Assembly (NCBI GenBank): GCA_041395445.1 | Contig: JAWLAO010000009.1 | Coordinates: forward strand, 1-64,000 | Length of the DNA stretch: 64,000 nucleotides | Direction: 5' to 3' | DNA from: Gammaproteobacteria bacterium | GTDB taxonomy: Bacteria > Pseudomonadota > Gammaproteobacteria > Xanthomonadales > Marinicellaceae | Part shown: positions 36,149 through 46,262 of the stretch, piece after piece | Position numbering within the stretch: position 1 is the stretch's first letter | Layout of the letters: each line of letters begins with the position of its first letter | The notes under the pieces: generated by a model | The model's database searches: none | What the model was told of the DNA's origin: nothing | What the model saw: the letters and a program-made list of their open reading frames with translations, nothing else | Position numbers and translations under genes: made by a program

Positions 36149-37513
36149 ATGAAAAAAATATATTTAAGCATAAGCTCAGCACTTCTTAGCTTCTCTGCAG
36201 TATCTGCGGATTTAACGGAAGTCTTTTTACAGAGCGAAAAACATGACCCTCAACTTTCCGCGGCAAAACACACTTTGAATGCCAGTTCCGAAGGCAAAAA
36301 ACAAGCTTTCTCTACTTTTCTGCCTCAAGTGTCCGCGAGCATGAGCGCTTCAACGAGTGATACAGAAAGTACAACTGACAAGGATGGCAATGAAATCAGT
36401 TTTACCAGTGACTCTGATAACAGAGGCTGGAGTGTGAGTTTATCTCAGACGCTGTACAATCATGCCAACTATCAAAATTATAAAATTTCAAAACTTCAGG
36501 TTCTACAATCTGAAGCAGAATATACAACCGCTTATCAGGATTTTATCCTCAGAGTAGCAAATGCGTACTTCAATGTTCTTGGAGCAAAAGATAGCTTGTT
36601 ATTCTCTGAAGCTGAAGAAAAAGCCATTCAACGTCAACTGGATCAAGCTGAGCAACGTTTTGAAGTTGGATTGGCGGCAATTACAGATGTTCATGAAGCC
36701 AGAGCCAGATATGATGGAGCGAGAGCTTCTGTGATTATTGCTCAGAATCTTTTGGATGATGCCAATGAGGCATTATTTGAAATGTCTCAGCAATATTACA
36801 CCGAGCTTACACAAGTTCCCAATGATGTTGACTATGGTATGTTCCAGCTTAAAACAATGGACGCGTATCAGGAGTTGGCATTAGCCCAAAACCCTGATTT
36901 AATGGTAGCGAAAGTTAGTAGTGATATCTCTGAAAAACAAATAGGCGTGAGCCGCTCAGGACATTTTCCAACATTGTCACTTTCAGCACGAAAAAATCAT
37001 TCATTTAGCCCTAATACTGTTTCAACCCAATTTGATTTGAACACACAAGTTCCGGTTCAATTTGAATCCGGTGACCAAACAAGCGATACCAATTCGATTT
37101 CATTGAATCTGAACATACCAATTTATTCCGGTGGACGAACATCTTCACAGGTTCGCCAATCTGCCAGTCTGCACAGCGCTGCAATGGACAGACATGAAAT
37201 GACCAGACGCAACACTGTTCGTAGTGTTCGAAATGCCTATCATGGAACATTGGCAGCAAAAAGTAGCGTTGATGCCAGAAAACAAGCGATGATTTCTGCA
37301 GAAAGCGGACTGGAAGCCACAGAAGCGGGATACGAAGTCGGAACAAGAACCATTGTCGATGTGTTAAACTCACAAAGAAGTTTATATCAAGCTCAAAGAG
37401 ATTACTCACAAGCAAAATATGACTACTTTATTCAGTACCTCACATTGAAAAGAGCATCCGGAACTTTGAATGCAGAAGATATATTTGATATCAATAACAA
37501 GGTATTAAAATAA
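36149..37513 (+). CDS. tolC: TolC-family outer-membrane efflux/export channel
   Basis: The start is the ATG at 36149, which opens a signal peptide (MKKIYLSISSALLSFSAVSA); the frame is open further upstream but overlaps the previous gene. The 454-residue length fits TolC. Both halves carry the alpha-helical barrel repeats (for example RQLDQAEQRFEVGLAAITDVHEA and ATEAGYEVGTRTIVDVLNSQ). It forms the outer-membrane exit duct for type I secretion and efflux pumps. A strong terminator follows. Confidence 0.93.
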   Translation: MKKIYLSISSALLSFSAVSADLTEVFLQSEKHDPQLSAAKHTLNASSEGKKQAFSTFLPQVSASMSASTSDTESTTDKDGNEISFTSDSDNRGWSVSLSQTLYNHANYQNYKISKLQVLQSEAEYTTAYQDFILRVANAYFNVLGAKDSLLFSEAEEKAIQRQLDQAEQRFEVGLAAITDVHEARARYDGARASVIIAQNLLDDANEALFEMSQQYYTELTQVPNDVDYGMFQLKTMDAYQELALAQNPDLMVAKVSSDISEKQIGVSRSGHFPTLSLSARKNHSFSPNTVSTQFDLNTQVPVQFESGDQTSDTNSISLNLNIPIYSGGRTSSQVRQSASLHSAAMDRHEMTRRNTVRSVRNAYHGTLAAKSSVDARKQAMISAESGLEATEAGYEVGTRTIVDVLNSQRSLYQAQRDYSQAKYDYFIQYLTLKRASGTLNAEDIFDINNKVLK

Positions 37514-37531
37514 GTTTTCATAACTTAAAAC

Positions 37532-37561
37532 AAAAAACGCCGGATTTTCCGGCGTTTTTTT
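37532..37561. terminator. Bidirectional terminator after tolC
   Basis: AAAAAACGCCGGA (37532-37544) and TCCGGCGTTTTTT (37548-37560) form a perfect 13-bp hairpin with a TTT loop, giving a U-tract in both directions. It also serves the convergent PilZ gene. Confidence 0.97.
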
Positions 37562-37569
37562 ATATCTCG

Positions 37570-37908
37570 TTATACTTCATGAGGAGAGAGATGGATAAGC
37601 TTTTCGAGTTGAGCTTGATCTTCATCCGAAATGTCAATGACATGCAACCCACAAAAATTGAAATCTTCACGATGGCTTTCAGTCCACATACACTCTAACC
37701 CCACAACAATATCGTGATAATCTTTCGAATCAAACTTCCAGAGCGTTTGAAACATTTCTCCAGGCTCAATACCATTTTTACAATTTAACAAAACACCATC
37801 GCGAGACACATTCAAGACCTCTCCCATGCCTTTTTCCGTGAGTGTGTTGATGAGAAGAATTTCAACAACGGGCTTAACTCTTTTATTTTTTCGATATTCC
37901 TTACTCAT
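37570..37908 (-). CDS. PilZ-domain protein (predicted c-di-GMP receptor)
   Basis: A 112-residue single PilZ domain. The arginine-containing motif appears near the N-terminus as KNKRVKP, and the second motif appears as NVSRDG, matching (D/N)xSxxG. These bind cyclic di-GMP in the family. It lies 14 bases after the DUF1631 gene, so the pair is likely an operon. Confidence 0.85.
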   Translation of the reverse strand: MSKEYRKNKRVKPVVEILLINTLTEKGMGEVLNVSRDGVLLNCKNGIEPGEMFQTLWKFDSKDYHDIVVGLECMWTESHREDFNFCGLHVIDISDEDQAQLEKLIHLSPHEV

Positions 37909-37922
37909 TGAGTTCTTTAAAT

Positions 37923-40076
37923 TTATTTAGCAGCCTGTGGAATCCCCATTATATTTATAATTTTGTTATAAATACTACTCAAAACACCTTTAAAATATTC
38001 TTTTTTCTCAACTTCAACAATTCTAATTTTTTTCGCTACTATATCTTTGGCTAGAGATGACAAAGATTGTTCATAAGGTTTATTACCAATCAAAGATACA
38101 AATAAAGCATTGTTAGAAACAGGACTAAACCAGCTTAGCTTTCTTCTGATTTCTGATGAGTTCTCATCGCCATTAAAATCAAAGAATGTTCCAAAAGGTA
38201 AAAGTTTAAAACGAGTCAATTGAGACTTCTCCTCTTCAGTTAAATTCTCATACTCATCTTTCTTAGTTTTTTGAGCAGATATTTTATTTTCAGAAAGGGG
38301 AATTTTTTCTTTAATGGATGGAACATCAATGATTTGGATTTCCTTCTCATCTTTTCCATCCATCACTGCTAAAGAACACTCTTTAATGTTCAACAGCACA
38401 TTGGTTTTATCATTAACCGAATATCCCAATTCATTCATTATCAAATCTGTATGATGCAAAGATTCAATTTTTTGTTTTGGAGTCAGTTTTCTCACCATCT
38501 CTGCATGTGTCATTTGCGCAATACAGGTTGCCGTACTAACAATCTTTCTCCACTCAGAAGATTCTTCTCCTTCACGTAACAAAACCAATATCAATTTATC
38601 TTTAAAAGCCGTCAGCAGCAATTGCTTGATAAAATGGGGAATAGAAAGATTAATCAGTTCATCAATAATTTGATTGACGCGCATCCGAGCTCTTTCCATT
38701 TTTTCCTTACCTTTACTAACACTCACCCACTTTTGCTCTGCTCGCTGAGCTCGAAGCTCTGTCATCTCCAGATATGCGGTTAAATCCTCATTGGCTGTTT
38801 TAAAAGCGGTATCACTTCCATCAAAATTTCCTGCAACGTGCTTACTGAATTTCTGTAAATCATCAACAACCTTGGTTCCATGCCATTTTTGTGAGGCCTG
38901 AATGATATTTTCCAGATATTCTCTGGCAGGGTGCTTGTCATCCTCAAAAAATTTCATGTTAGCTGTTGCCAGTCTCAATAATGGAATACTGATTGCGTCA
39001 ATCGAAGAAATAACATTCTGATCAATGTTACTATCATTCTGAACATGTTCATAAAACAGACCCATCACCTCCATCGCATTTTGATGTTGAGGACTCAGCT
39101 TAGGGTAAAAGACTCCGGTAGTGTTTTTAATTGTATCTAACAAATTTTCCTTAAATTGCCTTCCAATTCCTCGATTTTTTGGCATTTGGCTCAAAACCTT
39201 GTCAAGAGTGTCAGCATCCACATTAACAGGAGCATTGATGTTTTCAACAGGTATCTGTTGTTCTCTGCGATTGGATAGGAAATTAAAAATCTCATTGACT
39301 GTGTGATTTTCAGAGTGAACTTTAGCACCAGAGACATCATTCTGTTTGCTACTCTCAACCTTGGAATCAGGGTTTTCCGTATTTTTTTGTTCAGCCGCTC
39401 GTTGCGCGGTGCTTTTATTCGAAGGCTTCTGAGAAATTAGATTTTTGTATTCAAACTTGATATTAGGTAATATACCTGCCTGCTCAAATTCCTGATTAAT
39501 CTGAAGATACATGCCCTCAAGGTTGATTATTAACAACCTTGTCAACTCTCTAATCATTAGAGTTTTAGTTTTAATACTGACTTCCAGCAAGTCAAAAAGC
39601 TGGCTGTAAACCCAAACAACTGAACTAGCTCCGAACGGCATATTGAATTTATCAATTTTTCGGGAAGCGTAAATAACCTTAAACCTTTTTTCCAAGGCAT
39701 AAAGATATTTTGTGAATTTAATATCGAGAACTGATTCCAGTTGAGTAAAAGCTAATGTAATTTCCAGATCTTCATCATTTACCAAAGAAAGCTTTATTTC
39801 TTCTTCATTATTTCTGACCTGTTTGTAGATTTCATCAGGCATGGAGTCGATGATTGATAACAATGGGTCTTTTGTCCCGGCTGAGCTTTTTTTCAGCAAG
39901 TTAAACTGCTCAAAAATCTTCACCTCTTCAGAGTTCGATTGAGCTTTCTCAGATTTTGAAAATAGTACATTCAGAGTTTTCTTTATCGATTCATCAAAAC
40001 TCCTGACCAGCGATTTTTCAAAAAAAAACAAACACCGATCTATAATCAAGTGTTGCCTAGCTGCTTGTTTCTGCAT
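37923..40076 (-). CDS. DUF1631-family protein
   Basis: A 717-residue cytoplasmic-looking protein without signal peptide or membrane segments. It is mostly helical with a polar linker around 215-265. The C-terminal LLPFGTFFDFNGD and RRKLSWFSPVSNNALFV stretches are typical of DUF1631. The family is found widely in gamma- and betaproteobacteria and has been tied to c-di-GMP-related and surface functions through PilZ-like tails, but no activity is settled. The gene directly precedes a PilZ gene. Confidence 0.85.
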   Translation of the reverse strand: MQKQAARQHLIIDRCLFFFEKSLVRSFDESIKKTLNVLFSKSEKAQSNSEEVKIFEQFNLLKKSSAGTKDPLLSIIDSMPDEIYKQVRNNEEEIKLSLVNDEDLEITLAFTQLESVLDIKFTKYLYALEKRFKVIYASRKIDKFNMPFGASSVVWVYSQLFDLLEVSIKTKTLMIRELTRLLIINLEGMYLQINQEFEQAGILPNIKFEYKNLISQKPSNKSTAQRAAEQKNTENPDSKVESSKQNDVSGAKVHSENHTVNEIFNFLSNRREQQIPVENINAPVNVDADTLDKVLSQMPKNRGIGRQFKENLLDTIKNTTGVFYPKLSPQHQNAMEVMGLFYEHVQNDSNIDQNVISSIDAISIPLLRLATANMKFFEDDKHPAREYLENIIQASQKWHGTKVVDDLQKFSKHVAGNFDGSDTAFKTANEDLTAYLEMTELRAQRAEQKWVSVSKGKEKMERARMRVNQIIDELINLSIPHFIKQLLLTAFKDKLILVLLREGEESSEWRKIVSTATCIAQMTHAEMVRKLTPKQKIESLHHTDLIMNELGYSVNDKTNVLLNIKECSLAVMDGKDEKEIQIIDVPSIKEKIPLSENKISAQKTKKDEYENLTEEEKSQLTRFKLLPFGTFFDFNGDENSSEIRRKLSWFSPVSNNALFVSLIGNKPYEQSLSSLAKDIVAKKIRIVEVEKKEYFKGVLSSIYNKIINIMGIPQAAK

Positions 40077-40240
40077 TTTCTTTCCAATATATCCCCATTC
40101 CAGACCAATAATATATCAGATTTATTGAATAAATCAAAATGACTAACTTGTAAACTTTTGTCAAGTCAACCAAGAAAAAGTTTAGAAAAGCCTAATTTGT
40201 TAGTGGTCAACCATAAAAACTTAAGGTTTTAAAAACTATT

Positions 40241-43200
40241 TTAATCTTCACTAATCTCCAACAAATCAGCATTTCCACCAACTGCAGATATATTGTTGGT
40301 TATCGTTGTTTCAGTTATGAATCTTTCCAGATAGTTTGGGCCTCCTGCTTTTGGACCTGTGCCTGACAAACCCAGCCCTCCAAAAGGATGAACACCGACA
40401 ACGGCTCCGATAGTGCTACGATTGATGTAGCAATTTCCAACTCTGATACGCGAAACAATATGCTCGATAGTATTGTTAATTCGAGAATGCACTCCGAAGG
40501 TTAAACCAAATCCCGTTGAGTTAATCTCATTAATCACTTTATCCAGCTCCGATGCTTTGAAACGAATGACATGCAAGAATGGACCAAAAACTTCTTCTTT
40601 CAGTACATTAATTGAATCTATCTCAAAAGCATGAGGAGGAAAATAATATCCTTGTAAATTTTCAGGAATGCTCAATGCTTTAATGAGTTTGCCTTTTTCC
40701 TGAATAAAATCAACATGCGCATTGAGTTTGTTCAGTGCCGTTTGATCTATGAGCGGACCGACATCTGAATAATAGTTTTCAGGGTGATTGATGCTCATCT
40801 CCTGCATTGCACCCGCCAGCATTTTCAGAACATTATCGGCGATATCCTCTTGGACATATAAAACCCGTAAAGCCGAGCATCTTTGACCGGCGCTAACGAA
40901 TGCTGAAGCCACCACATCTTTGACCAGTTGTTCCGGCAATGCCGAAGAATCAGCAATCATACAGTTTTGACCACCTGTTTCGGCAACTAAGGTGGCAATT
41001 GAAGCATTTTTTCTACTTGCCAGATTAAGATTAATCACACGCGCGGTTTGAGTTGAACCAGTAAATACCACTCCGCTTATTTTTTCAGATTGGCAAAGAA
41101 CATTCCCAATTTCCCGACCTAAACCGGGAACAAATTGAAAGACCTCCTGTGGAACACCAGCTTGATGAATTAAACAAGCTGTAAAATATCCAATAATTGA
41201 TGTTTGCTCTGCCGGTTTAGCGATGACACAGTTACCGGTGACCAGAGCTGCAACAATTTGCCCTACATAAATTGCTAAAGGAAAGTTCCACGGACTGATG
41301 CATACGAACGTCCCTTTGCCGCTAAAACTTAAAAAATTGCTTTCCCCTGTTGGTCCGGGCATTTTTTCAGCTTCTGACATTTTTTCAATCGCATGATAGG
41401 CGTAATATCTACAAAAATCCATGGCCTCTCTGATTTCTGAAATGCTGTCAGTCAAACTTTTCCCGGCTTCATGCCTGAGCAAATGCAGAAGCATATCACG
41501 ATTTTCATGAATCAAATCAGCAACTTTATTGATAACTTCCGCCCGGTGATTCACATTCGTTGCATTCCATGCGGGAAAGGATTTTGAAGCGTTTTGGATA
41601 GCAAGTTCAGCATCTTTAGCATTCGCAAAAATATTGTAGCCGACAAGATAATTCGAATCCGCCGGAGAATAAACCTCTTGCGACGTTGATTCACCTCTAT
41701 ATCCCGGAATCAAAGGTGTACAAGTTATCTTTTGTAATTTGAAATTCTCCAATTTCTCTTGCAAATTATTAAAAGTCTGTAAATCAGCTAAATTAATTCC
41801 CTGAGAATTATTTCTTTTTGGTAGATAAATCTCCATTGGCAATGAAATTTGCGGATGGCGATGATTGGAATGTGATCGTACCACCTCAATCGGATCTTGA
41901 GTAATGTCATCAATACCCAACTCTAAATCGACTAAGCGATTCACAAATGATGTGTTCGCACCATTTTCAAGCAATCTTCTCACCAAATAAGGTAACAAAT
42001 CCTCATGAGAGCCCACAGGAGCATAAACCCGACAAGGAACATTAAGTCCTTTTGGGTCAATCGTCTGTTTGTGTAAGGCTTGACCCATTCCATGCAATCT
42101 TTGAAACTCATAACCAACATTATCACCGGCCATCACTCTGACAGCAGCAACAGTATTGGCATTGTGTGTGGCAAATTGAGGATAAAATTTATCACGGTTT
42201 TTCAACAAAGTGGTTGCACACGCCAAATAAGAAATATCTGTGTTCACTTTTCGGGTAAATACCGGATAGTCATCCAAACCTTGCTCTTGAGCTCTTTTTA
42301 TTTCAGTATCCCAATAAGCACCTTTGACCAATCGTAATGGAATTTTATGACCATATTTATCATTCAATGAAACCAGAAAATCAATGACTGCTGATGCTCT
42401 TTTCTGAAACGCCTGAACCACCAAACCGAAACCGTTATAATCTTTCGGACATTGGCTATAAACTTGTTCAAAAACCAAAAGCGACAATTCCAAACGGTCG
42501 GCTTCTTCAGCATCAACAGTCACCGCCATATTCAACGAGGCGGCTAAATCAACAATTTGCTTCACTCTCGGGACCAATTCTTTCAAAACACGTCCGACAT
42601 TTGCAATTTCATAACGTGGATGTAAAGCAGATAATTTGATGGAAATGGTCGCAGCCTCTTCAATCTTCTTTTTGGCATTATATTTAGCAATCACACTCAC
42701 AGCATCAAGATAGGCTTTCAGATATCTGTCAGCATCCGCTTGAGTTAATGCAGCCTCTCCAAGCATATCGAATGAAAAACGATAATCACGATGCTTTTTT
42801 GTTTGCGAGCGTTTCAGAGCTTCATCAATGGTTCTTCCCATGACAAATTGTCTGCCCATCACTTTCATTGCCTGATAAATTCCTTTTCTGACGACTGGTT
42901 CACCGGTTTTGTTCAGTAGCTTGTCGAATATTTTTGACAAGCCTTTTTTATCTTCATCAATGTGAATGATTTTACCGGTCAGCATCAAACCCCATGTCGA
43001 GGCGTTAACAAATGTTGAGTCACTTTTACCCATGTGTGACTTCCAATCTCCATCGAGCAACTTATCCTTAATTAGTTTTTCGGCCGTTCCTTTATCCGGT
43101 ATTCTTAGCAAGGCCTCAGCCATACACATCAGTACAATTCCTTCTTTGGATGACAAATCATACTCCTTCATAAAGGCATCAACACCATCCATATCCTTGA

Positions 43201-43375
43201 TTTGGCTCCTTACATTTTTGACCAATTTAACTGCTAGTTCTTTGATTTCCGCCCGAGCTTTAAAACCCGGATTAGCTTGTTCAAGCAGTTCATTAACTAA
43301 GGTGTTTTCATCCTTGAGAAAATTTTCAGACAATCCTTTAATTGGAGATGTTTTTTGACCGGAAAAATAATTCAC
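40241..43375 (-). CDS. putA: Bifunctional proline dehydrogenase / L-glutamate gamma-semialdehyde dehydrogenase
   Basis: A 1044-residue PutA starting at GTG with AAGGCG upstream. The N-terminal helical arm leads into the FAD proline dehydrogenase barrel (SIKLSALHPRYE, RLVKGAYWDTEIKRAQ). The aldehyde dehydrogenase domain follows, with LVAETGGQNCMI and the catalytic Cys in SAGQRCSALRVLY, and the end carries a short oligomerisation tail (TNNISAVGGNADLL). The ribbon-helix-helix DNA-binding domain of E. coli PutA is missing, so it is a short type A-like enzyme that cannot repress its own gene. It burns proline to glutamate. Confidence 0.97.
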   Translation of the reverse strand: MNYFSGQKTSPIKGLSENFLKDENTLVNELLEQANPGFKARAEIKELAVKLVKNVRSQIKDMDGVDAFMKEYDLSSKEGIVLMCMAEALLRIPDKGTAEKLIKDKLLDGDWKSHMGKSDSTFVNASTWGLMLTGKIIHIDEDKKGLSKIFDKLLNKTGEPVVRKGIYQAMKVMGRQFVMGRTIDEALKRSQTKKHRDYRFSFDMLGEAALTQADADRYLKAYLDAVSVIAKYNAKKKIEEAATISIKLSALHPRYEIANVGRVLKELVPRVKQIVDLAASLNMAVTVDAEEADRLELSLLVFEQVYSQCPKDYNGFGLVVQAFQKRASAVIDFLVSLNDKYGHKIPLRLVKGAYWDTEIKRAQEQGLDDYPVFTRKVNTDISYLACATTLLKNRDKFYPQFATHNANTVAAVRVMAGDNVGYEFQRLHGMGQALHKQTIDPKGLNVPCRVYAPVGSHEDLLPYLVRRLLENGANTSFVNRLVDLELGIDDITQDPIEVVRSHSNHRHPQISLPMEIYLPKRNNSQGINLADLQTFNNLQEKLENFKLQKITCTPLIPGYRGESTSQEVYSPADSNYLVGYNIFANAKDAELAIQNASKSFPAWNATNVNHRAEVINKVADLIHENRDMLLHLLRHEAGKSLTDSISEIREAMDFCRYYAYHAIEKMSEAEKMPGPTGESNFLSFSGKGTFVCISPWNFPLAIYVGQIVAALVTGNCVIAKPAEQTSIIGYFTACLIHQAGVPQEVFQFVPGLGREIGNVLCQSEKISGVVFTGSTQTARVINLNLASRKNASIATLVAETGGQNCMIADSSALPEQLVKDVVASAFVSAGQRCSALRVLYVQEDIADNVLKMLAGAMQEMSINHPENYYSDVGPLIDQTALNKLNAHVDFIQEKGKLIKALSIPENLQGYYFPPHAFEIDSINVLKEEVFGPFLHVIRFKASELDKVINEINSTGFGLTFGVHSRINNTIEHIVSRIRVGNCYINRSTIGAVVGVHPFGGLGLSGTGPKAGGPNYLERFITETTITNNISAVGGNADLLEISED

Positions 43376-43729
43376 TGTTTCGCCTTAACAATTTTGTAAT
43401 TGCGGCTATTATAATTGAACATGACTTTGGCTTGGTAGAATATTTTTTGGATTTTGGAATATCAATTCTAGGTATTAAAAATTGAGAAATTACATGGCGG
43501 ATTTACAGCAAAAGCAGGACAAATTATTCATTATATTAGAATTTTCTAATATAAATAAAATTTGATAAATTTCATAAATCAATGCGACTTTTTCAAATTG
43601 CTCATGCTAAACTACCGTCGATTGGTAGAGGCATCATCATTAGTTCAGGCAGATATTGCCGGCAACTGAGTTACTCTGAATGCATCAAAGTTTAAACGCC
43701 AAAAGAAAATCAATGAGGTTATAGAATCA
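43376..43729. other. 354-base intergenic region between putA and the cytochrome oxidase operon
   Basis: No open frame of note. It must hold the divergent promoters of putA and coxB. A TATAAT-like element on the minus strand near 43410-43420 could serve putA. The clearest features are a perfect A+T-rich palindrome at 43531-43554 and a short TTGCCGGCAA palindrome at 43656-43665. Confidence 0.6.
43531..43554. promoter_or_regulatory. 24-base palindrome, candidate operator for putA and/or cox genes
   Basis: TTATATTAGAA, TT, TTCTAATATAA: two perfect 11-bp arms around a 2-base centre. It stands 156 bases upstream of the putA start and 176 bases before coxB. No T-run follows it and the stem is almost all A/T, so a protein-binding site is more likely than a terminator. 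Confidence 0.55.
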
Positions 43730-44614
43730 ATGAATAAAACAACAAAAAGTTGTAAAAGAGGGTATTTAAGTCTCTTTTTTACAGTTCTGGGCACATTTAT
43801 TTCCGGCTTTGCCTACGCTGAATATGGTGTAAATATGACACAAGGTGTGACCGAATTCAGTCAAACAGCTTATGATTTACACATGATTGTTTTCTGGATT
43901 TGTGTGGTCATAGCCGTTCTGGTTTTTGGAACAATGATTTATTCCATGTTTGCACATAGAAAATCAAAAGGTGTCGAAGCGGCACAGTTTTCACACAGCA
44001 CCAAAGCAGAAGTAATCTGGACGATTATTCCTATTCTGATTTTGGTTTCTATGGCAGTTCCTGCGACTAAAGCACTAATGAGAATGGAAGCTCCAAAAGA
44101 TGAAAATGGTGAACACCTCAATATGGAAATGACGGTAAAAGTTACAGGTTATCAATGGAAATGGAAATATGAGTATCTGGGAGAAAATGTTTCTTTTCTA
44201 AGCACTTTGAAAAGAGATAGCGACATGGCTCGTCAGATTGGTGATTTCCCAAATAAAAAACGACCGGGTGAAATTGAAAATTATCTGTTAGACGTCGATC
44301 AACCATTGGTTATACCGGTGGATACCAATATTAGATTCTTACTCACTTCCAATGACGTGATTCACTCTTGGTGGGTTCCACAGTTTGGCTGGAAAAGAGA
44401 TGCAATTCCCGGTTATGTGAACGAAGCATGGACAAATGTTAAGGAAGTTGGTACTTATCGTGGTCAATGTGCTGAATTATGCGGTAAAGACCATGGATTT
44501 ATGCCAATTGTTGTTGAAGTAAAATCTAAAGAAGACTTCGCTAAATGGCTGAGTGAGCAGAAAGGTGAAAACCTTGCAGGCGATGTATCTGTTCAAACAC
44601 TAGCTAAAAACTGA
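43730..44614 (+). CDS. coxB: Cytochrome c oxidase subunit II
   Basis: A 294-residue subunit with a signal peptide, two membrane helices (about 45-70 and 90-110) and a periplasmic cupredoxin domain. The CuA ligands are seen in GQCAELCGKDHGFM: Cys247, Cys251, His255 and Met258, with the earlier His in HSWWVPQFG. It takes electrons from cytochrome c. No extra C-terminal haem domain is present. First gene of coxB-coxA-small protein-cox11-coxC. Confidence 0.97.
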   Translation: MNKTTKSCKRGYLSLFFTVLGTFISGFAYAEYGVNMTQGVTEFSQTAYDLHMIVFWICVVIAVLVFGTMIYSMFAHRKSKGVEAAQFSHSTKAEVIWTIIPILILVSMAVPATKALMRMEAPKDENGEHLNMEMTVKVTGYQWKWKYEYLGENVSFLSTLKRDSDMARQIGDFPNKKRPGEIENYLLDVDQPLVIPVDTNIRFLLTSNDVIHSWWVPQFGWKRDAIPGYVNEAWTNVKEVGTYRGQCAELCGKDHGFMPIVVEVKSKEDFAKWLSEQKGENLAGDVSVQTLAKN

Positions 44615-44635
44615 TAATATTTGAGGGTAGAGAAA

Positions 44636-46255
44636 ATGAGTCATACTACAACTTTAGATCACGAACACGACCATGACCACAAACCCAAAGGTTTTGTAAA
44701 CAGATGGTTAATGACAACAAACCATAAAGATATCGGTACTCTTTATCTGGTTTTCGCACTGATTATGTTCATTGCCGGCGGTGCGTTGGCGATGATTATT
44801 CGTCTTGAATTGTTCCAACCCGGATTGCAATTTGTTGAGCCTGATTTCTTCAACCAGCTAACAACCATGCATGCATTGATAATGGTATTTGGTGCTGTAA
44901 TGCCTGCTTTCGTTGGTTTTGCTAACTGGATGATTCCAATGATGATTGGCGCTCCTGACATGGCATTGCCAAGAATGAATAACTGGTCATTCTGGATTTT
45001 ACCTTTTGCTTTTATTATGCTGGGTTCTACCTTCTTTATGGATGGCGGTGCTCCTGCTGCAGGTTGGACACTATATCCTCCTCTGGTTTTACAAGGTGGT
45101 AAAAATCTGGCATTTGCGGTATTTGCAATCCACATGATGGGTATTTCTTCAATCATGGGTGCAATTAACGTTATTGCTACAATCATGAACATGCGAGCTC
45201 CGAATATGGGCTACTTGAAAATGCCATTGTTTGTATGGACATGGTTGATCACTGCTTTCTTGTTGATTGCTGTTATGCCTGTATTTGCGGGCGCAGTAAC
45301 CATGCTGTTAACTGATCACTATTTCGGTACAACATTCTTTAACGCTGCCGGTGGTGGTGATCCGGTCTTATTCCAGCATATTTTCTGGTTCTTCGGACAT
45401 CCTGAAGTTTATATTATGATTCTTCCATCATTTGGAATCATCTCTGAAATTATTCCTACTTTTGCTCGTAAGCCATTGTTTGGTTATGTTTCTATGGTTT
45501 ATGCATCAGCAGCAATTGCATTCTTGTCATTCATCGTTTGGGCTCACCACATGTTTAGTGTTGGTATGCCATTTGGTGCAGAATTGTACTTCATGTATGC
45601 AACTATGCTGATTTCGATTCCGACAGGAGTCAAAGTATTCAACTGGGTTGCAACCATGTGGAAAGGGGCGATGACATTTGAAACACCAATGTTGTTTGCG
45701 ATAGCATTTGTAATTCTATTCACCATTGGTGGTTTCTCTGGATTGATGATGTCAATTGCTCCGGCTGATTTCCAGTATCATGATACCTACTTCATTGTTG
45801 CACACTTCCACTACGTTCTGGTAACAGGTGCAGTATTTGCAATTATCGGCGGAGTCTATTACTGGATTCCAAAATGGACTGGTAACATGTACTCAGAAAG
45901 ACTAGGGAAAATCCATTTCTGGTGGTCAACAATTTCTGTCAATGTTCTGTTCTTCCCGCAACATTTCTTAGGTTTAGCTGGAATGCCAAGACGTATTCCT
46001 GATTATTCAACTCAATTTACTGAGTTTAACATGTGGTCAAGTATTGGTGGATTCGCTTTTGGTTTGGCACAAGTCTTCTTCTGCATTATTGTTTGGAGAA
46101 CTGTCAAAGGTAAAGGCACCACAAAAGCAACAGACAGAGTTTGGGATAGTGCAAAAGGTTTAGAATGGTTTGTACCATCTCCGGCTCCTCATCACACTTT
46201 CCAGGATGGAGCACCTGTTAAAGATGAACAATTAGCGCACGTTTCATCACACTAA
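44636..46255 (+). CDS. coxA: Cytochrome c oxidase subunit I
   Basis: The ATG at 44636 is chosen, with GAGGG upstream; a TTG lies five codons earlier. Twelve or so membrane helices carry the haem a and a3/CuB ligands, including the FFGHPEVYIMILP block with the D-channel Glu and the cross-linked His-Tyr, the VWAHHMFSVGM His pair, and FIVAHFHYVLV. This marks a type A1 proton-pumping oxidase. The cytoplasmic N-terminus is unusually His-rich (HEHDHDH at residues 9-15). Confidence 0.97.
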   Translation: MSHTTTLDHEHDHDHKPKGFVNRWLMTTNHKDIGTLYLVFALIMFIAGGALAMIIRLELFQPGLQFVEPDFFNQLTTMHALIMVFGAVMPAFVGFANWMIPMMIGAPDMALPRMNNWSFWILPFAFIMLGSTFFMDGGAPAAGWTLYPPLVLQGGKNLAFAVFAIHMMGISSIMGAINVIATIMNMRAPNMGYLKMPLFVWTWLITAFLLIAVMPVFAGAVTMLLTDHYFGTTFFNAAGGGDPVLFQHIFWFFGHPEVYIMILPSFGIISEIIPTFARKPLFGYVSMVYASAAIAFLSFIVWAHHMFSVGMPFGAELYFMYATMLISIPTGVKVFNWVATMWKGAMTFETPMLFAIAFVILFTIGGFSGLMMSIAPADFQYHDTYFIVAHFHYVLVTGAVFAIIGGVYYWIPKWTGNMYSERLGKIHFWWSTISVNVLFFPQHFLGLAGMPRRIPDYSTQFTEFNMWSSIGGFAFGLAQVFFCIIVWRTVKGKGTTKATDRVWDSAKGLEWFVPSPAPHHTFQDGAPVKDEQLAHVSSH

Positions 46256-46262
46256 TACAGAT

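Noticed and set aside
42966..43358. 130-codon frame opposite the start of putA
   Set aside because: It lies inside a clearly conserved coding region and has no ribosome binding site or known motif.
44743..45192. 149-codon frame opposite coxA
   Set aside because: Antisense shadow of hydrophobic codons in subunit I.
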